Shown: positions 39,809 through 48,375, counted from the first letter of the stretch. The stretch is 51,005 bases of DNA from JBARRO01 sp049644265 (GCA_049644265.1 JBARRO010000201.1:1-51005), one strand, 5' to 3'. A program made the numbers and translations. The notes: generated by a model from the letters alone, not told the origin.

Positions 39809-39840
39809 TTTGAGTGTCTCCGCGCAGCACGTTGGTCTTT

Positions 39841-39869
39841 TTCATTTTTGGGAACCGAAAGCGTAACAT
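39841..39869 (+). promoter_or_regulatory. Possible promoter of the PspC-domain operon
   Basis: TTCATT (39841-39846), 17 bases, TAACAT (39864-39869). The -35 box is weak. AAAGGA before the ATG at 39928 is clear. Confidence 0.4.
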
Positions 39870-39927
39870 TGTCAGGGGGTTCGCGTAATCCCTGTTAGAT
39901 GAAAACTACTGACTGAAAGGACTGGTG

Positions 39928-40581
39928 ATGGGCGACCAACAACGCCGTCTCTATCGCAGTAACACGAATCGTGTCCTCGGGGGAATTTGCGGAGGGATCG
40001 GGGAGTACCTCAACGTGGACCCGGTTGTCGTTCGCGTCGTGTGGATTGTTCTCACGTTGTTTGGCGGATCGGGTATCCTTCTGTACATCATCGGACTCTT
40101 TGTCGTGCCGAAGAACCCGGAAGGAGGGGCCGTTGCACCGCCGTCGCGCGGCAGCGGAGCGGTCATGCTGATCGGCGCCATCATGATCGGGATTGGACTC
40201 GCGATTCTCCTTGATAACCTCGAGATCATTTCCTTCCATCATTGGTGGCATCGGAGCTGGGAATTCGCCTTTCCGGCATTTCTGATTGCCTTGGGTCTCT
40301 ATCTTCTTGCAAAAAAAAGGGAACCCGCACCGCTTGGGGCGGCATCGCCCGGTACTAACACACCCCAGGGATCGGTACGGAGGTTACATCGGTCCGTTCA
40401 GGACAAGAAAATATTCGGTGTCTGCGGGGGTATTGGAAATTATCTGGATATCGATCCTACGATCGTTCGGTTAGTGTACGTCGCGTTCACATTTCTGTCC
40501 TTCGGAGCGGGTGTGGTACTCTATTTCCTTCTTTTCCTCCTGTTACCCGAAGAACCCTACCCTGAAGTCAAGAAGGCTTGA
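39928..40581 (+). CDS. Membrane protein with two PspC domains
   Basis: 217 residues. Two PspC domains, at about 6-62 (RLYRSNTNRVLGGICGGIGE, YLNVDPVVVRVVWIVLTLFG) and about 150-210 (RLHRSVQDKKIFGVCGGIGN, YLDIDPTIVRLVYVAFTFLS), are joined by a stretch with two membrane helices of DUF5668/LiaF-like look (GAVMLIGAIMIGIGLAILLD). PspC proteins take part in envelope stress and phage-shock-type responses. ATG 39928 is preferred over GTG 39925 because of spacing to AAAGGA. Likely operon with the next gene; no PspA or LiaR/S gene is near. Confidence 0.85.
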   Translation: MGDQQRRLYRSNTNRVLGGICGGIGEYLNVDPVVVRVVWIVLTLFGGSGILLYIIGLFVVPKNPEGGAVAPPSRGSGAVMLIGAIMIGIGLAILLDNLEIISFHHWWHRSWEFAFPAFLIALGLYLLAKKREPAPLGAASPGTNTPQGSVRRLHRSVQDKKIFGVCGGIGNYLDIDPTIVRLVYVAFTFLSFGAGVVLYFLLFLLLPEEPYPEVKKA

Positions 40582-40586
40582 ATATC

Positions 40587-41105
40587 ATGGAACAGGAACA
40601 GACTGCTGCAAAACCTGCCAGGTTCTCAGTCGCCGGTGTGCTTCTGATTCTTGTCGGAGTTCTCCTCATCCTAAGCCGGGTGCATGTGTTGCACCTGGGC
40701 TGGGGTAACCTGATCTGGACATTTCTCCTGGTGTACGCAGTGGTAGTGGTGGTTCGCGGCTTTGCACGACGGCGGGCTGCAGCAGTGTTCTTCGGAAGCC
40801 TGCTGTTCTTTGTCAGCCTCCACGCGGTGCTTCAGTTGTGGGGAGTTGCTCTGTTCGGCTTTGCTGAATGGATTCCCAACATTGCCCTTGCGCTCGGACT
40901 CTCATTTCTCGTTCTCTACATTCTTGAACCGAGAAATGTCGGGCTGTTGATCCCCTTTATTCTCTTTGCGGGCTTTGGAGCGGTGTACTATCTCTGGTGG
41001 TGGGATATGGTGGATCTGTTCGACGTGAAGCAATACGCTGCGACATACTGGCCTTTGCTCCTGGTCCTGTTCGGGATTTCTGTCATGCTCAAGAAACGGA
41101 CTTAG
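40587..41105 (+). CDS. Multi-pass membrane protein, LiaF-like N-terminal region
   Basis: 172 residues, about five to six membrane helices: FSVAGVLLILVGVLLILSRV, LIWTFLLVYAVVVVVRGFAR, AAAVFFGSLLFFVSLHAVLQ, IALALGLSFLVLYILEPR, LLIPFILFAGFGAVYYLWW and YWPLLLVLFGISVMLKK. The pattern of short helices ending in KKR resembles the membrane part of LiaF/DUF5668 proteins. Follows the PspC gene by five bases from ATG 40587 (a TTG at 40578 would overlap it). Its TAG stop overlaps the TAA stop of polA on the other strand. Confidence 0.7.
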   Translation: MEQEQTAAKPARFSVAGVLLILVGVLLILSRVHVLHLGWGNLIWTFLLVYAVVVVVRGFARRRAAAVFFGSLLFFVSLHAVLQLWGVALFGFAEWIPNIALALGLSFLVLYILEPRNVGLLIPFILFAGFGAVYYLWWWDMVDLFDVKQYAATYWPLLLVLFGISVMLKKRT

Positions 41106-43912
41106 TGCGCCTCCAGCCAGTTGGACCCCACGCCGATTTCAACCTCGAGGGGGACACTCAGGCTCAGCGCTTCCCGCATATTCTTCTCCACGAGTGATCG
41201 CACCACTCGTTCCTCCTTTTTCAACATTTCAAAAACAAGCTCATCGTGCACCTGGAGAATCATCGTGCTGCTGAGCTTTCCTTCACGTATGCCGCTGTCG
41301 ATATGAACCATCGCAAGTTTGATGAGGTCTGCGGCAGTTCCCTGGATCGGCATGTTGATTGCCTGACGTTCGGCGTTCTGCCGGATGTTCCGGTTTGCGC
41401 TCCGGAGGTCCGGAAGATAACGCCGGCGACCCAGGAGGGTGCTGACGTACCCGGTCTTCCTGGCATTCTCGATAGTATCGCCGATATACTGCTTGACTTT
41501 CGGGAATCGATCGAAGTACCGTTCGATGATTTCCTTCGCTTCGGCCTGGGAAATCTCGAGACGATTCGACAGTCCGAACGGACCGATGCCGTACATGATT
41601 CCGAAATTCACTTCCTTGGCTTTCCTGCGCATATCCCGCGTCACGCCGGGAAGATCCACCCCAAACACCTTTGATGCGGTTGTTGTATGGACATCCTCAC
41701 TGTTTCGGAACGCGGTTGCCAGTCCTTCATCCCCCGAAATATGGGCCATGATGCGCAGCTCAACCTGGGAGTAATCCGCCGAGAGGATCATCGAGTTCTT
41801 GTCGGCTGGGATGAACGCTTTCCGGATTGAGCGGCCGATTTCGGTTCGTATGGGGATATTCTGAAGGTTCGGATCGCTGGAAGAAAGGCGGCCGGTCGCC
41901 GCCACGGTCTGGTTAAACGACGTGTGTACTCTTCCGGTGTCCGGATGAATCAACTGTGGAAGCGCATCGACATAGGTGGATTTGAGCTTCGAGAGCTGAC
42001 GGTAGTCGAGGAGTTTTTCAATGACCGGATGCTCATGCCGAAGGGTTTCGAGCACGCCGACGTCGGTCGAGAACCCGGTCTTGGTTTTGCGGACGGTCGG
42101 CAGCTTCAGAGTTTTGAATAAAACCTCTCCAAGTTGTTGCGTGGAATTAATATTGAAAGCTCCTCCCGCAATGCGATGGATATCAGTCGTCAGGGTGTCC
42201 AGCTGCCGCTCGAGTTCCTTGGACATCCCGGAAAGGTACTGGAGGTCCACGGCAACTCCCGCACGTTCCATTCGCGCAAGAACCGAAACCAGCGGAAATT
42301 CCATCTCCTCGCAGAGCCCGGTCATGCCGATTTTGTCCAGCTTCTTCTTCAACAACGCCGACAGTTGCATCGTGATATCCGCGTCCTCACAAGAATACTC
42401 GGAGACCGACTTCAGTGCAACGTCACGAATGCGCTTCTGATCCTTGCCGGTTCCGGTAAGGTCCTCGTACGAGATGGTTTTGTAGCTCAGATGTTCTCTT
42501 GCTGCTGCGTCCATCGAGTGTTGGCCGTCGGCGCGCAGGGCATAGCTTGCAATCATCGTGTCGAAGAACCGGCCTTCAAGGGAAATTCCGTGTTGCGAGA
42601 GAACGAGCATATCGTACTTGAGGTTGTGTCCAATCTTTCTCGTCTTTGGATTCTCAAGTATTGGTTTCAGGCGACGGCTGACCTCTTCCATCGGAAAACC
42701 TGGTGACTCAGTTCTGCTTCGTCCCTCCTTTTCCCCGAACAGGTTTGTCGCCTGCTCCGCTTCAGGAGCGGATATGGGAATGTAGAACGCTTCGTGGGGG
42801 CGCGCGGAGAAAGACATTCCCACAATGTCTGCACGCAAAGCATCCCGGGACGTTGTCTCGGTATCGAGCACGAATTCTCCGGCCGACGACAACACCGAGC
42901 AGAGTTTGTCAAACTCCTTCTGTGTTGAGATGAGCGTATACGTGTGTTTCACAGCCCGAATGTCGGAAAGTGGAACCTCGGGAGTGGAGGAAGCAAGTTT
43001 CGTTGTCTCCTTGAGGTTTTTCTCAATGTCGGAATATTTGAGTTTTTGCAGGAGAGTCCGGAACTCCAGCAATTCAAAAAGCTGGAGGAGTTTTGCGGTA
43101 TCCTTTTCCGAGGCCTTCAGTGTGTGGAAATCGATCTTGATCGGAACGTTGGTATCGATCGTTACGAGAGACTTTGAGAGAAGCGCTTTGTCCTTGTTTG
43201 CCTCGAGTTTTCCCCGCACCCCTTTCTGCAGGATCTTCTCAAGATTCTCGTAGATGCCTTCGATGCTTCCGTATTGTTGGACCAGCGGAATCGCGGTCTT
43301 CTCACCGATTCCCGGAACGCCCGGGATATTGTCGGACGAGTCGCCGATCAGCCCGAGGACATCGATGACTTTATCCGGCGCCACGCCGAATTTCTTCCTG
43401 ACTTCTTCGAAGCCCACGATCTCCGGCTCATCTCCCTGTCGCGCAGGGCGGTACATTCGCGTGCGTTCGGAAATGAGCTGCATGAAGTCTTTATCAGCAG
43501 TCACCAGGAACACTTCGACCCCCTCCTTTTCCGCACGCTTTGCCAGTGTTCCGATAATGTCATCGGCCTCGTAGCCGTCCAGTTCGATCAACGGAATGTT
43601 GTAGGCCCGGACGACATCCTTAAGCAGCCCGAGCTGTGACACCATATCTTCCGGCATTTTTTCTCTGGTGGCCTTGTAGTCTTTATATGCCTTGTGGCGA
43701 AAGGTCGGGGCGGGCGTGTCGGATACAACGGCAATGTAGTCGGGGTTTTCCTGGGTGAGGATTCTGTTCAGGAATGTGACGAATCCATACACCGCGCTTG
43801 TATTCTGGCCCTTTGAATTGATCAAGGGGCGTTGAATGAACGCATAGTAGGCGCGATACGCAATGGCCATCGCGTCGACCAGGAATATTTTTTGTGGGGA
43901 GGGCATAACCAC
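41102..43912 (-). CDS. polA: DNA polymerase I
   Basis: 936 residues with all three domains. 5'-3' exonuclease at 1-290 (LVDAMAIAYRAYYAFI, ELDGYEADDIIGTLAKRAEK, LGLIGDSSDNIPGVPGIGEK). Proofreading domain at about 320-530 with intact Exo I VLDTETTSRD, Exo II KIGHNLKYDMLVL and Exo III SEYSCEDADITMQ, so it should edit. Polymerase domain with motif A ADYSQVELRIMAHIS, motif B RRKAKEVNFGIMYG and motif C QVHDELVFE. Start ATG 43912; two residues later is another ATG (43906). It fills gaps after repair and removes Okazaki primers. Single gene, upstream of an ACGAAT repeat block. Confidence 0.98.
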   Translation of the reverse strand: MVMPSPQKIFLVDAMAIAYRAYYAFIQRPLINSKGQNTSAVYGFVTFLNRILTQENPDYIAVVSDTPAPTFRHKAYKDYKATREKMPEDMVSQLGLLKDVVRAYNIPLIELDGYEADDIIGTLAKRAEKEGVEVFLVTADKDFMQLISERTRMYRPARQGDEPEIVGFEEVRKKFGVAPDKVIDVLGLIGDSSDNIPGVPGIGEKTAIPLVQQYGSIEGIYENLEKILQKGVRGKLEANKDKALLSKSLVTIDTNVPIKIDFHTLKASEKDTAKLLQLFELLEFRTLLQKLKYSDIEKNLKETTKLASSTPEVPLSDIRAVKHTYTLISTQKEFDKLCSVLSSAGEFVLDTETTSRDALRADIVGMSFSARPHEAFYIPISAPEAEQATNLFGEKEGRSRTESPGFPMEEVSRRLKPILENPKTRKIGHNLKYDMLVLSQHGISLEGRFFDTMIASYALRADGQHSMDAAAREHLSYKTISYEDLTGTGKDQKRIRDVALKSVSEYSCEDADITMQLSALLKKKLDKIGMTGLCEEMEFPLVSVLARMERAGVAVDLQYLSGMSKELERQLDTLTTDIHRIAGGAFNINSTQQLGEVLFKTLKLPTVRKTKTGFSTDVGVLETLRHEHPVIEKLLDYRQLSKLKSTYVDALPQLIHPDTGRVHTSFNQTVAATGRLSSSDPNLQNIPIRTEIGRSIRKAFIPADKNSMILSADYSQVELRIMAHISGDEGLATAFRNSEDVHTTTASKVFGVDLPGVTRDMRRKAKEVNFGIMYGIGPFGLSNRLEISQAEAKEIIERYFDRFPKVKQYIGDTIENARKTGYVSTLLGRRRYLPDLRSANRNIRQNAERQAINMPIQGTAADLIKLAMVHIDSGIREGKLSSTMILQVHDELVFEMLKKEERVVRSLVEKNMREALSLSVPLEVEIGVGSNWLEAH

Positions 43913-44008
43913 GAATAAAGACGAATGTCACGATTCAAGAAAAACACGAATGGTGCGAATGAACACGAAGGAAAAATCTAATCTGCATTCGTGTTCGATT
44001 CGTGGTCC
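43913..44008. repeat. ACGAAT-rich repeat block with inverted ends
   Basis: Imperfect 9-10-base units with ACGAAT core (ACGAATAAAG, ACGAATGTC, ACGATTCAAG, ACGAATGGTG, CGAATGAAC, ACGAAGG) follow CC. The far end carries the reverse complement (GCATTCGTGTTCGATTCGTG then G), so CCACGAAT and ATTCGTGG bracket the block. It fills the space between the divergent polA and transporter genes. Confidence 0.65.
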
Positions 44009-44050
44009 AGAATATACGCAATCGGGCCCGCAAATGAAACGGATCTCTTT

Positions 44051-44078
44051 TTGTTTCCAGCGGAGTTCATTGTATATT
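44051..44078 (+). promoter_or_regulatory. Probable promoter of the DMT transporter gene
   Basis: TTGTTT (44051-44056), 16 bases, TATATT (44073-44078); start near 44085, only some eight bases before the ATG at 44093, so the message may be nearly leaderless. Confidence 0.5.
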
Positions 44079-44092
44079 GTCCGCTGCATTTT

Positions 44093-44968
44093 ATGAATAT
44101 CTACGTAATCATATTCATTCAAATCCTTTTTTCCGGAGCGACGCACATCGTTGCAAAGACCGTCGTGCGTGATGTTGACGCGCTCACGATCACCTTTCTG
44201 CGGGCCATCATCTCGAGTGTGGGGCTCGCGGTGCTGATGAAAGCAAGGGGTAGAGTGATTCACATTCGCCAAGAGGATCGGCTGATGATCACCCTCCTTG
44301 CGGTTCTTGCCACGGGCAATCAGATCCTGTATCTGTACGGCATCAAGTTCACCACCGCTGCGAATGCGGCACTTCTGTATGCAGTGACGCCGATCTTTGT
44401 TCTTATCCTGTCGCGTTTCGTGCTGAAGGAGCAACTAACCCTGAAGAAGTCGGCTGGCGTGGTCCTGGCGTTCCTCGGTGTTACGATAGTCATCTTTGAA
44501 CGCGGCGTCGATTTTTCTTCCGATTACTTCTTCGGGAACCTCATGATTCTCATTGCGGTCGTTGCCTGGGCGTTGTTTACGATCCTTGGCCGGCCGATGG
44601 TTCTCCGGTACGGAGCGGTCCAAACGATCTCCGTCGCGTCCTTTGTGGGGTGTGTCTTGTTGGTTCCCTTTGGCGTGTACAGTTCCCTCCAATTCCCTTT
44701 TTCGACACTGACAGAAGCGGATTGGGTGGGGATCTTCTATCTCGGCGTCGGCACGTCTATTCTGAGCTATCTCCTGTGGTACTATGCCCTGCAGAAGATC
44801 GAGGCGAGCAAGCTGGCGGTGTTTGCCAACGGACAACCGATTCTAGCGACCATTCTTTCGATGATCTTTCTTGATTACACGCTCACGGCTGGATTCCTCC
44901 TCGGAGGAGCCATCACGATCTGTGGGGTCGTGCTTGCACAACTGCGAACGCAGGGAACTTTCAGGTGA
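44093..44968 (+). CDS. EamA/DMT-superfamily transporter
   Basis: 291 residues, ten membrane helices in two EamA repeats (about 5-135 and 150-285): THIVAKTVVRDVDALTITFL, AVLATGNQILYLYGIKFTTA, ANAALLYAVTPIFVLILSRF, GVGTSILSYLLWYYALQKIE and QPILATILSMIFLDYTLTAG. Family members export amino acids, nucleotides or other metabolites; the substrate is unknown. The start at 44093 is set by MNIYVIIFIQILFSGA and by the promoter; the frame is open further up. Confidence 0.85.
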   Translation: MNIYVIIFIQILFSGATHIVAKTVVRDVDALTITFLRAIISSVGLAVLMKARGRVIHIRQEDRLMITLLAVLATGNQILYLYGIKFTTAANAALLYAVTPIFVLILSRFVLKEQLTLKKSAGVVLAFLGVTIVIFERGVDFSSDYFFGNLMILIAVVAWALFTILGRPMVLRYGAVQTISVASFVGCVLLVPFGVYSSLQFPFSTLTEADWVGIFYLGVGTSILSYLLWYYALQKIEASKLAVFANGQPILATILSMIFLDYTLTAGFLLGGAITICGVVLAQLRTQGTFR

Positions 44969-44995
44969 AAGGGATTGTCTAAGCTAGAGTAGCGC

Positions 44996-45039
44996 GTTCC
45001 GTTTTCCCGCAGGTGCGTTGCCCGACGCGAGCGCGGAAC
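44996..45039. repeat. Nested palindrome before the 45041 promoter
   Basis: GTTCCG (44996-45001) pairs with CGGAAC (45034-45039); inside it GCGT-TGCCCG-ACGC forms a second small stem. No T run, so not a typical terminator for the transporter gene. Confidence 0.45.
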
Positions 45040-45040
45040 C

Positions 45041-45069
45041 TTGACTATCAGTCCAGTTTTAAGTATCAT
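45041..45069 (+). promoter_or_regulatory. Promoter of the 45110 exported-protein gene
   Basis: TTGACT (45041-45046), 17 bases, TATCAT (45064-45069); start near 45076. Confidence 0.7.
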
Positions 45070-45109
45070 TGTGCACGCAGTTGATTCGTGCAGAATCACG
45101 GAGAGAGCC

Positions 45110-45619
45110 ATGGGAAGATCACTGAGTTTGTTGGTTATTTTGGTGTTCGTTTCGAGCATTGCGCCCGGACAATTCAAAAGCCAGGGTGAGTCGAGGACAA
45201 GTGTGAACGAATCAATGGTTCGTTCGGACGGCGGGGGATTGATTCTCGGCTGGTTTGACCCCTCAAAGTTCTCCATGCATCACAGCTACTCGCTCAGCTA
45301 TTCAACCTTCGGCGGGCAAAGTATGTCGCTGGGGGTGTATACCAACAGCATGTTCTACCAGTTCTCCGACCCGCTCTCTGTGCAGTTCGACGTGAGTCTC
45401 ATGCACTCGCCGTTCAACAGTTTCGGCGATCAGTTCAGCAAGAATCTCTCCGGAATTTACCTCAGCAGGGCAGAATTGAACTACCGTCCAAGCGAAAACA
45501 TGCTCTTCCAAATCCAGTACCGCCAGTTGCCTGCAATGTACTGGATGAACATGAACCCTTACGGAAGTCCGAGCCTGCTGAATGGTATCGACCGGTATGA
45601 CCAGGGAGTGAACCACTGA
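45110..45619 (+). CDS. Small exported protein of unknown function
   Basis: 169 residues from ATG 45110, after GGAGAG; the promoter overlaps longer in-frame starts. Signal peptide MGRSLSLLVILVFVSSIAPG, then Ser/Tyr/Met-rich strands (FSMHHSYSLSYSTFGGQSMS, LGVYTNSMFYQFSDPLSVQF, LSRAELNYRPSENMLFQIQY). It could be a small outer-membrane or periplasmic beta-protein. No family recognised. Own promoter and terminator, so a single-gene unit. Confidence 0.7.
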   Translation: MGRSLSLLVILVFVSSIAPGQFKSQGESRTSVNESMVRSDGGGLILGWFDPSKFSMHHSYSLSYSTFGGQSMSLGVYTNSMFYQFSDPLSVQFDVSLMHSPFNSFGDQFSKNLSGIYLSRAELNYRPSENMLFQIQYRQLPAMYWMNMNPYGSPSLLNGIDRYDQGVNH

Positions 45620-45650
45620 TTCGATTCTTCAACCGGAATTATTTCATCAC

Positions 45651-45699
45651 GCCGAGCACGCGGCCGCGCCTTGACGCACCGTCTGCTCGGTTCTTTTTT
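45651..45699 (+). terminator. Rho-independent terminator of the 45110 gene
   Basis: CCGAGCA (45652-45658) pairs with TGCTCGG (45684-45690), followed by TTCTTTTTT. The 25-base loop can form an inner GC-rich fold. Confidence 0.75.
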
Positions 45700-45710
45700 G
45701 TACGAGGGGA

Positions 45711-46226
45711 ATGACCTCCATCGAACAACCGGATCCTTCGTCCGAAGAGCCTCAAGACCTTTCCGAATCTCAGCCAACTTCAACGTTTTCCGAACGATTT
45801 CTTCCCGGCCGCACCATAAGGCTTGTCACTGCGTGCGGGGTGATCCTCGGATTTATTGTCCTTGTGATCCTTGCGAACAGGAATCCCGGGGCTCCGGAGC
45901 AGAACAAAGCGGGTCCGGCTGGTGTGGAACGGCCGATTCAAGTCGAAGTGTTGAACGGGACTACGGAAGGGAAGCTCGCCCTGCGGATGACGGATTTTCT
46001 TCGGGCGAAAGGGTTCGATGTGGTGGATATGGCCAATTACAAGACCCAGTCCCTCGTGAATACCATGGTCATAGACAGGACGGGCAATCTCAAGAACGCA
46101 AAGGCCGTTGCCGAGGCGCTTGGTGTGGAAGAAACCCGGGTTGTCCAGCAGATCGACAAGAACCTCTATCTCGAGGTTTCTGTCGTGATCGGCAAGGATT
46201 ACCCGCAGCTTAAACCATTTCAATAA
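45711..46226 (+). CDS. LytR C-terminal (LytR_C) domain protein
   Basis: 171 residues. A cytoplasmic Ser/Pro-rich start, one membrane helix (about 37-55, RLVTACGVILGFIVLVILAN) and an extracytoplasmic LytR_C domain (about 75-167: IQVEVLNGTTEGKLALRMTD, FLRAKGFDVVDMANYKTQSL, IDRTGNLKNAKAVAEALGVE). This domain often stands alone before rsfS in FCB and other genomes; its role, probably at the cell wall, is not settled. First gene of the rsfS-argS run. Confidence 0.85.
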   Translation: MTSIEQPDPSSEEPQDLSESQPTSTFSERFLPGRTIRLVTACGVILGFIVLVILANRNPGAPEQNKAGPAGVERPIQVEVLNGTTEGKLALRMTDFLRAKGFDVVDMANYKTQSLVNTMVIDRTGNLKNAKAVAEALGVEETRVVQQIDKNLYLEVSVVIGKDYPQLKPFQ

Positions 46227-46248
46227 ACACAAACGTGGAGGTCGGTGC

Positions 46249-46677
46249 TTGACTTCAAGAACGCTGGCAAAACGAATCGCGGAACTCGCCCTCGCAAAAA
46301 AGGCGGGTGACGTGGTCATCATGGATCTGCGAAAAATCACGAGTACGACGGATTTTTTTGTCATCTGTTCTGCGGACTCCGACACGCAGGTCAAGGCGAT
46401 TGCAGATTCCATTCGAGACGGGACGGAGGCGCTGGGATCCGGGCCCTGGCAGTACGAGGGGTATCAGGCCCTCTCGTGGATCATTCTGGATTTTGTCGAC
46501 GTCGTTGCGCACGTGTTCCACAGGGACTCCAGGGCATTTTATAAACTTGAACGGTTGTGGAGTGATGCGGAAATCAAGGAAGTTCAGGAAGACGGTACTC
46601 TAAAGAAACGAAGCGCCAGCCGGCGATTGCCTGCAGCCCGTACTGCAGGGAAAAGAAAAAAGAAAACGTTTGCCTGA
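46249..46677 (+). CDS. rsfS: Ribosome silencing factor RsfS
   Basis: 142 residues from TTG 46249, seven bases after GGAGG (46237-46241). VIMDLRKITSTTDFFVICSA, DSDTQVKAIADSIRD, YEGYQALSWIILDFVDVVAH and VFHRDSRAFYKLERLWSDA are the family signature. It binds L14 and blocks subunit joining in starvation. A Lys/Arg-rich tail of about 25 residues extends past the usual end. Confidence 0.95.
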   Translation: MTSRTLAKRIAELALAKKAGDVVIMDLRKITSTTDFFVICSADSDTQVKAIADSIRDGTEALGSGPWQYEGYQALSWIILDFVDVVAHVFHRDSRAFYKLERLWSDAEIKEVQEDGTLKKRSASRRLPAARTAGKRKKKTFA

Positions 46678-46684
46678 CCATCCC

Positions 46685-48334
46685 ATGAAGAAGTACCTGA
46701 CAGAAAAATTCAATTCAGCGCTCCGGATATTGTCTTATGGACCGGTTGCCGTCACGTTTGAAAAGCCCAAGCTCGAAGCTCATGGCGACCTCACGACGAA
46801 TGTGGCAATGACCCTTGCAAAGATCGCGGGGAAAAACCCCCGTGCGATTGCCCAGGAGCTCGTGAAACATCTGAATGTGGAACAAGAGTCGGTCTCCAAC
46901 GTGGAGATTGCCGGACCCGGATTCATCAATTTTCATTTTACTGACGGGTTCTTTACCCGTCAGCTTGGGGCGTTGTTGAGCCGGAAGGACTCGTTCGGAC
47001 GATCCGACCAGGGGCATGGGAAGAAAGCGCAGGTCGAGTACGTCAGCGCAAACCCCACCGGTCCGCTGAGCGTTGGTCACGGACGGCAGGCAGCCATTGG
47101 GGACACTCTGGCGAATCTGCTGCAATGGACCGGGCATGACGTGACGAGGGAGTACTATTACAATAACGCCGGTCGCCAAATGCGGATGCTTGCCGAGTCC
47201 ACATACGCCCGTTACTGCCAGTTGTTTGACCCGGCCGCTCCGTTTCCGGATGATGGGTACCAGGGGGAGTACATCAAAGAGATTGCGCTGAAGCTTCAGA
47301 GCGAGAACGGGGACGCCTTGCGGACTCTTGCACGCGATGAGGCCCTGGCCATCTGTAAGACGGTGGCGGAACAGACGCTCTTTGAATCGATCAAAGCCGT
47401 ACTCAAACGAATGGGGGTTGTCCACGATGTGTTCTATAATGAGGACTCGCTTTATTCGAGCGGCAAAATCCAGGAGGTCATCGGGGAGTTCCGGAAGCGG
47501 GACCTCGCCTATGACAAGGACGGGGCTGTATGGTTGAAGACCACCGCTCTGGGGCTCGATCAGGATCGCGTGATTGTCAAAAGCTCGGGAGAACCTACGT
47601 ATCGATTGCCGGATATTGCCTACCATCGGGAGAAATTCAAGCGGGGCTTTGAGCTCATTATTGATGTGTTCGGCGCGGATCATATTGCCACCATTCCCGA
47701 TGTTCTCGCCGGAATCAAGGCGCTCGGCTACGATCCGGACAAAGTGAAGGTTGTTATTCATCAGTTTGTTACGCTGATGCGGGATGGCGAGCAGGTTAAG
47801 ATGTCGAAACGTCTGGCAAACTTTGTGACTCTCGACGAGTTGATCGAGGAAGTCGGTCCCGACGCAGTACGATTTTTCTTCCTGATGCGTGCGACGTCGA
47901 GTCATCTGGAGTTTGACTTGAATCTGGCGAAGGAGCAATCCGAGAAGAACCCGGTTTATTATCTCCAGTACGCCCACGCACGCATCGCAAGCATTCTACG
48001 ATTTGCTGAAAGCGAAGGTGTGTTGACACCGGGAGAGGATCTCTCGAATGTTGATTTCCATCTCCTCGTGGGAGTTGCGGAAGTTGCCCTGGTTAAACTG
48101 TTGCTTGAATTCCCCGATGTCGTCGAGGGAAGCAGCGCCAGCTGCGAACCGCATCGACTCACGAACTATCTCCATGATGTCGCAACTGCGTTTCACAGGT
48201 TCTACCACGAACACCGTGTCGTGATTCCTGAGCGTGACCTCTCAAGGACACGCTTGTCCCTTTGTCTGGCGACAGAACTCGTCCTTGCAAATGGCTTCAA
48301 AATTCTCGGCATTTCGGCCCCCGAGAAGATGTAA
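46685..48334 (+). CDS. argS: Arginyl-tRNA synthetase
   Basis: 549 residues from ATG 46685, seven bases after rsfS. N-terminal additional domain, then the class I core with VEYVSANPTGPLSVGHGRQA (HIGH motif as SVGH; first His replaced by Ser), YYNNAGRQMRMLAESTYARY, KSSGEPTYRLPDIAYHREKF, VKMSKRLANFVTLDELIEEV (KMSK intact) and a C-terminal DALR anticodon domain. It charges tRNA-Arg. Confidence 0.97.
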   Translation: MKKYLTEKFNSALRILSYGPVAVTFEKPKLEAHGDLTTNVAMTLAKIAGKNPRAIAQELVKHLNVEQESVSNVEIAGPGFINFHFTDGFFTRQLGALLSRKDSFGRSDQGHGKKAQVEYVSANPTGPLSVGHGRQAAIGDTLANLLQWTGHDVTREYYYNNAGRQMRMLAESTYARYCQLFDPAAPFPDDGYQGEYIKEIALKLQSENGDALRTLARDEALAICKTVAEQTLFESIKAVLKRMGVVHDVFYNEDSLYSSGKIQEVIGEFRKRDLAYDKDGAVWLKTTALGLDQDRVIVKSSGEPTYRLPDIAYHREKFKRGFELIIDVFGADHIATIPDVLAGIKALGYDPDKVKVVIHQFVTLMRDGEQVKMSKRLANFVTLDELIEEVGPDAVRFFFLMRATSSHLEFDLNLAKEQSEKNPVYYLQYAHARIASILRFAESEGVLTPGEDLSNVDFHLLVGVAEVALVKLLLEFPDVVEGSSASCEPHRLTNYLHDVATAFHRFYHEHRVVIPERDLSRTRLSLCLATELVLANGFKILGISAPEKM

Positions 48335-48345
48335 TTTTGGCCTCG

Positions 48346-48375
48346 TTGACAATCGTTGGTTTTTTGTTTAGCTTT
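48346..48375 (+). promoter_or_regulatory. Possible promoter of the sugar-nucleotide genes
   Basis: TTGACA (48346-48351), 18 bases, TAGCTT (48370-48375). It would give a leader of about 195 bases before 48579; the 244-base gap 48335-48578 shows no convincing gene. Confidence 0.5.

Noticed and set aside
39850..39873. GGAAC...GTC as a second ECF-type promoter before the PspC operon
   Set aside because: The spacing is two bases shorter than in the sigma-E-type site at 33457, so a match is not convincing.
46715..47977. Long minus-strand open frame (420 codons) opposite argS
   Set aside because: It is a shadow of argS: no homology, no ribosome-binding site, and composition follows the antisense of a real gene. 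Similar long antisense frames opposite nuoF (32065-33090), the AI-2E gene (15574-16734) and the OmpR-type regulator (5444-6595) were rejected for the same reason.
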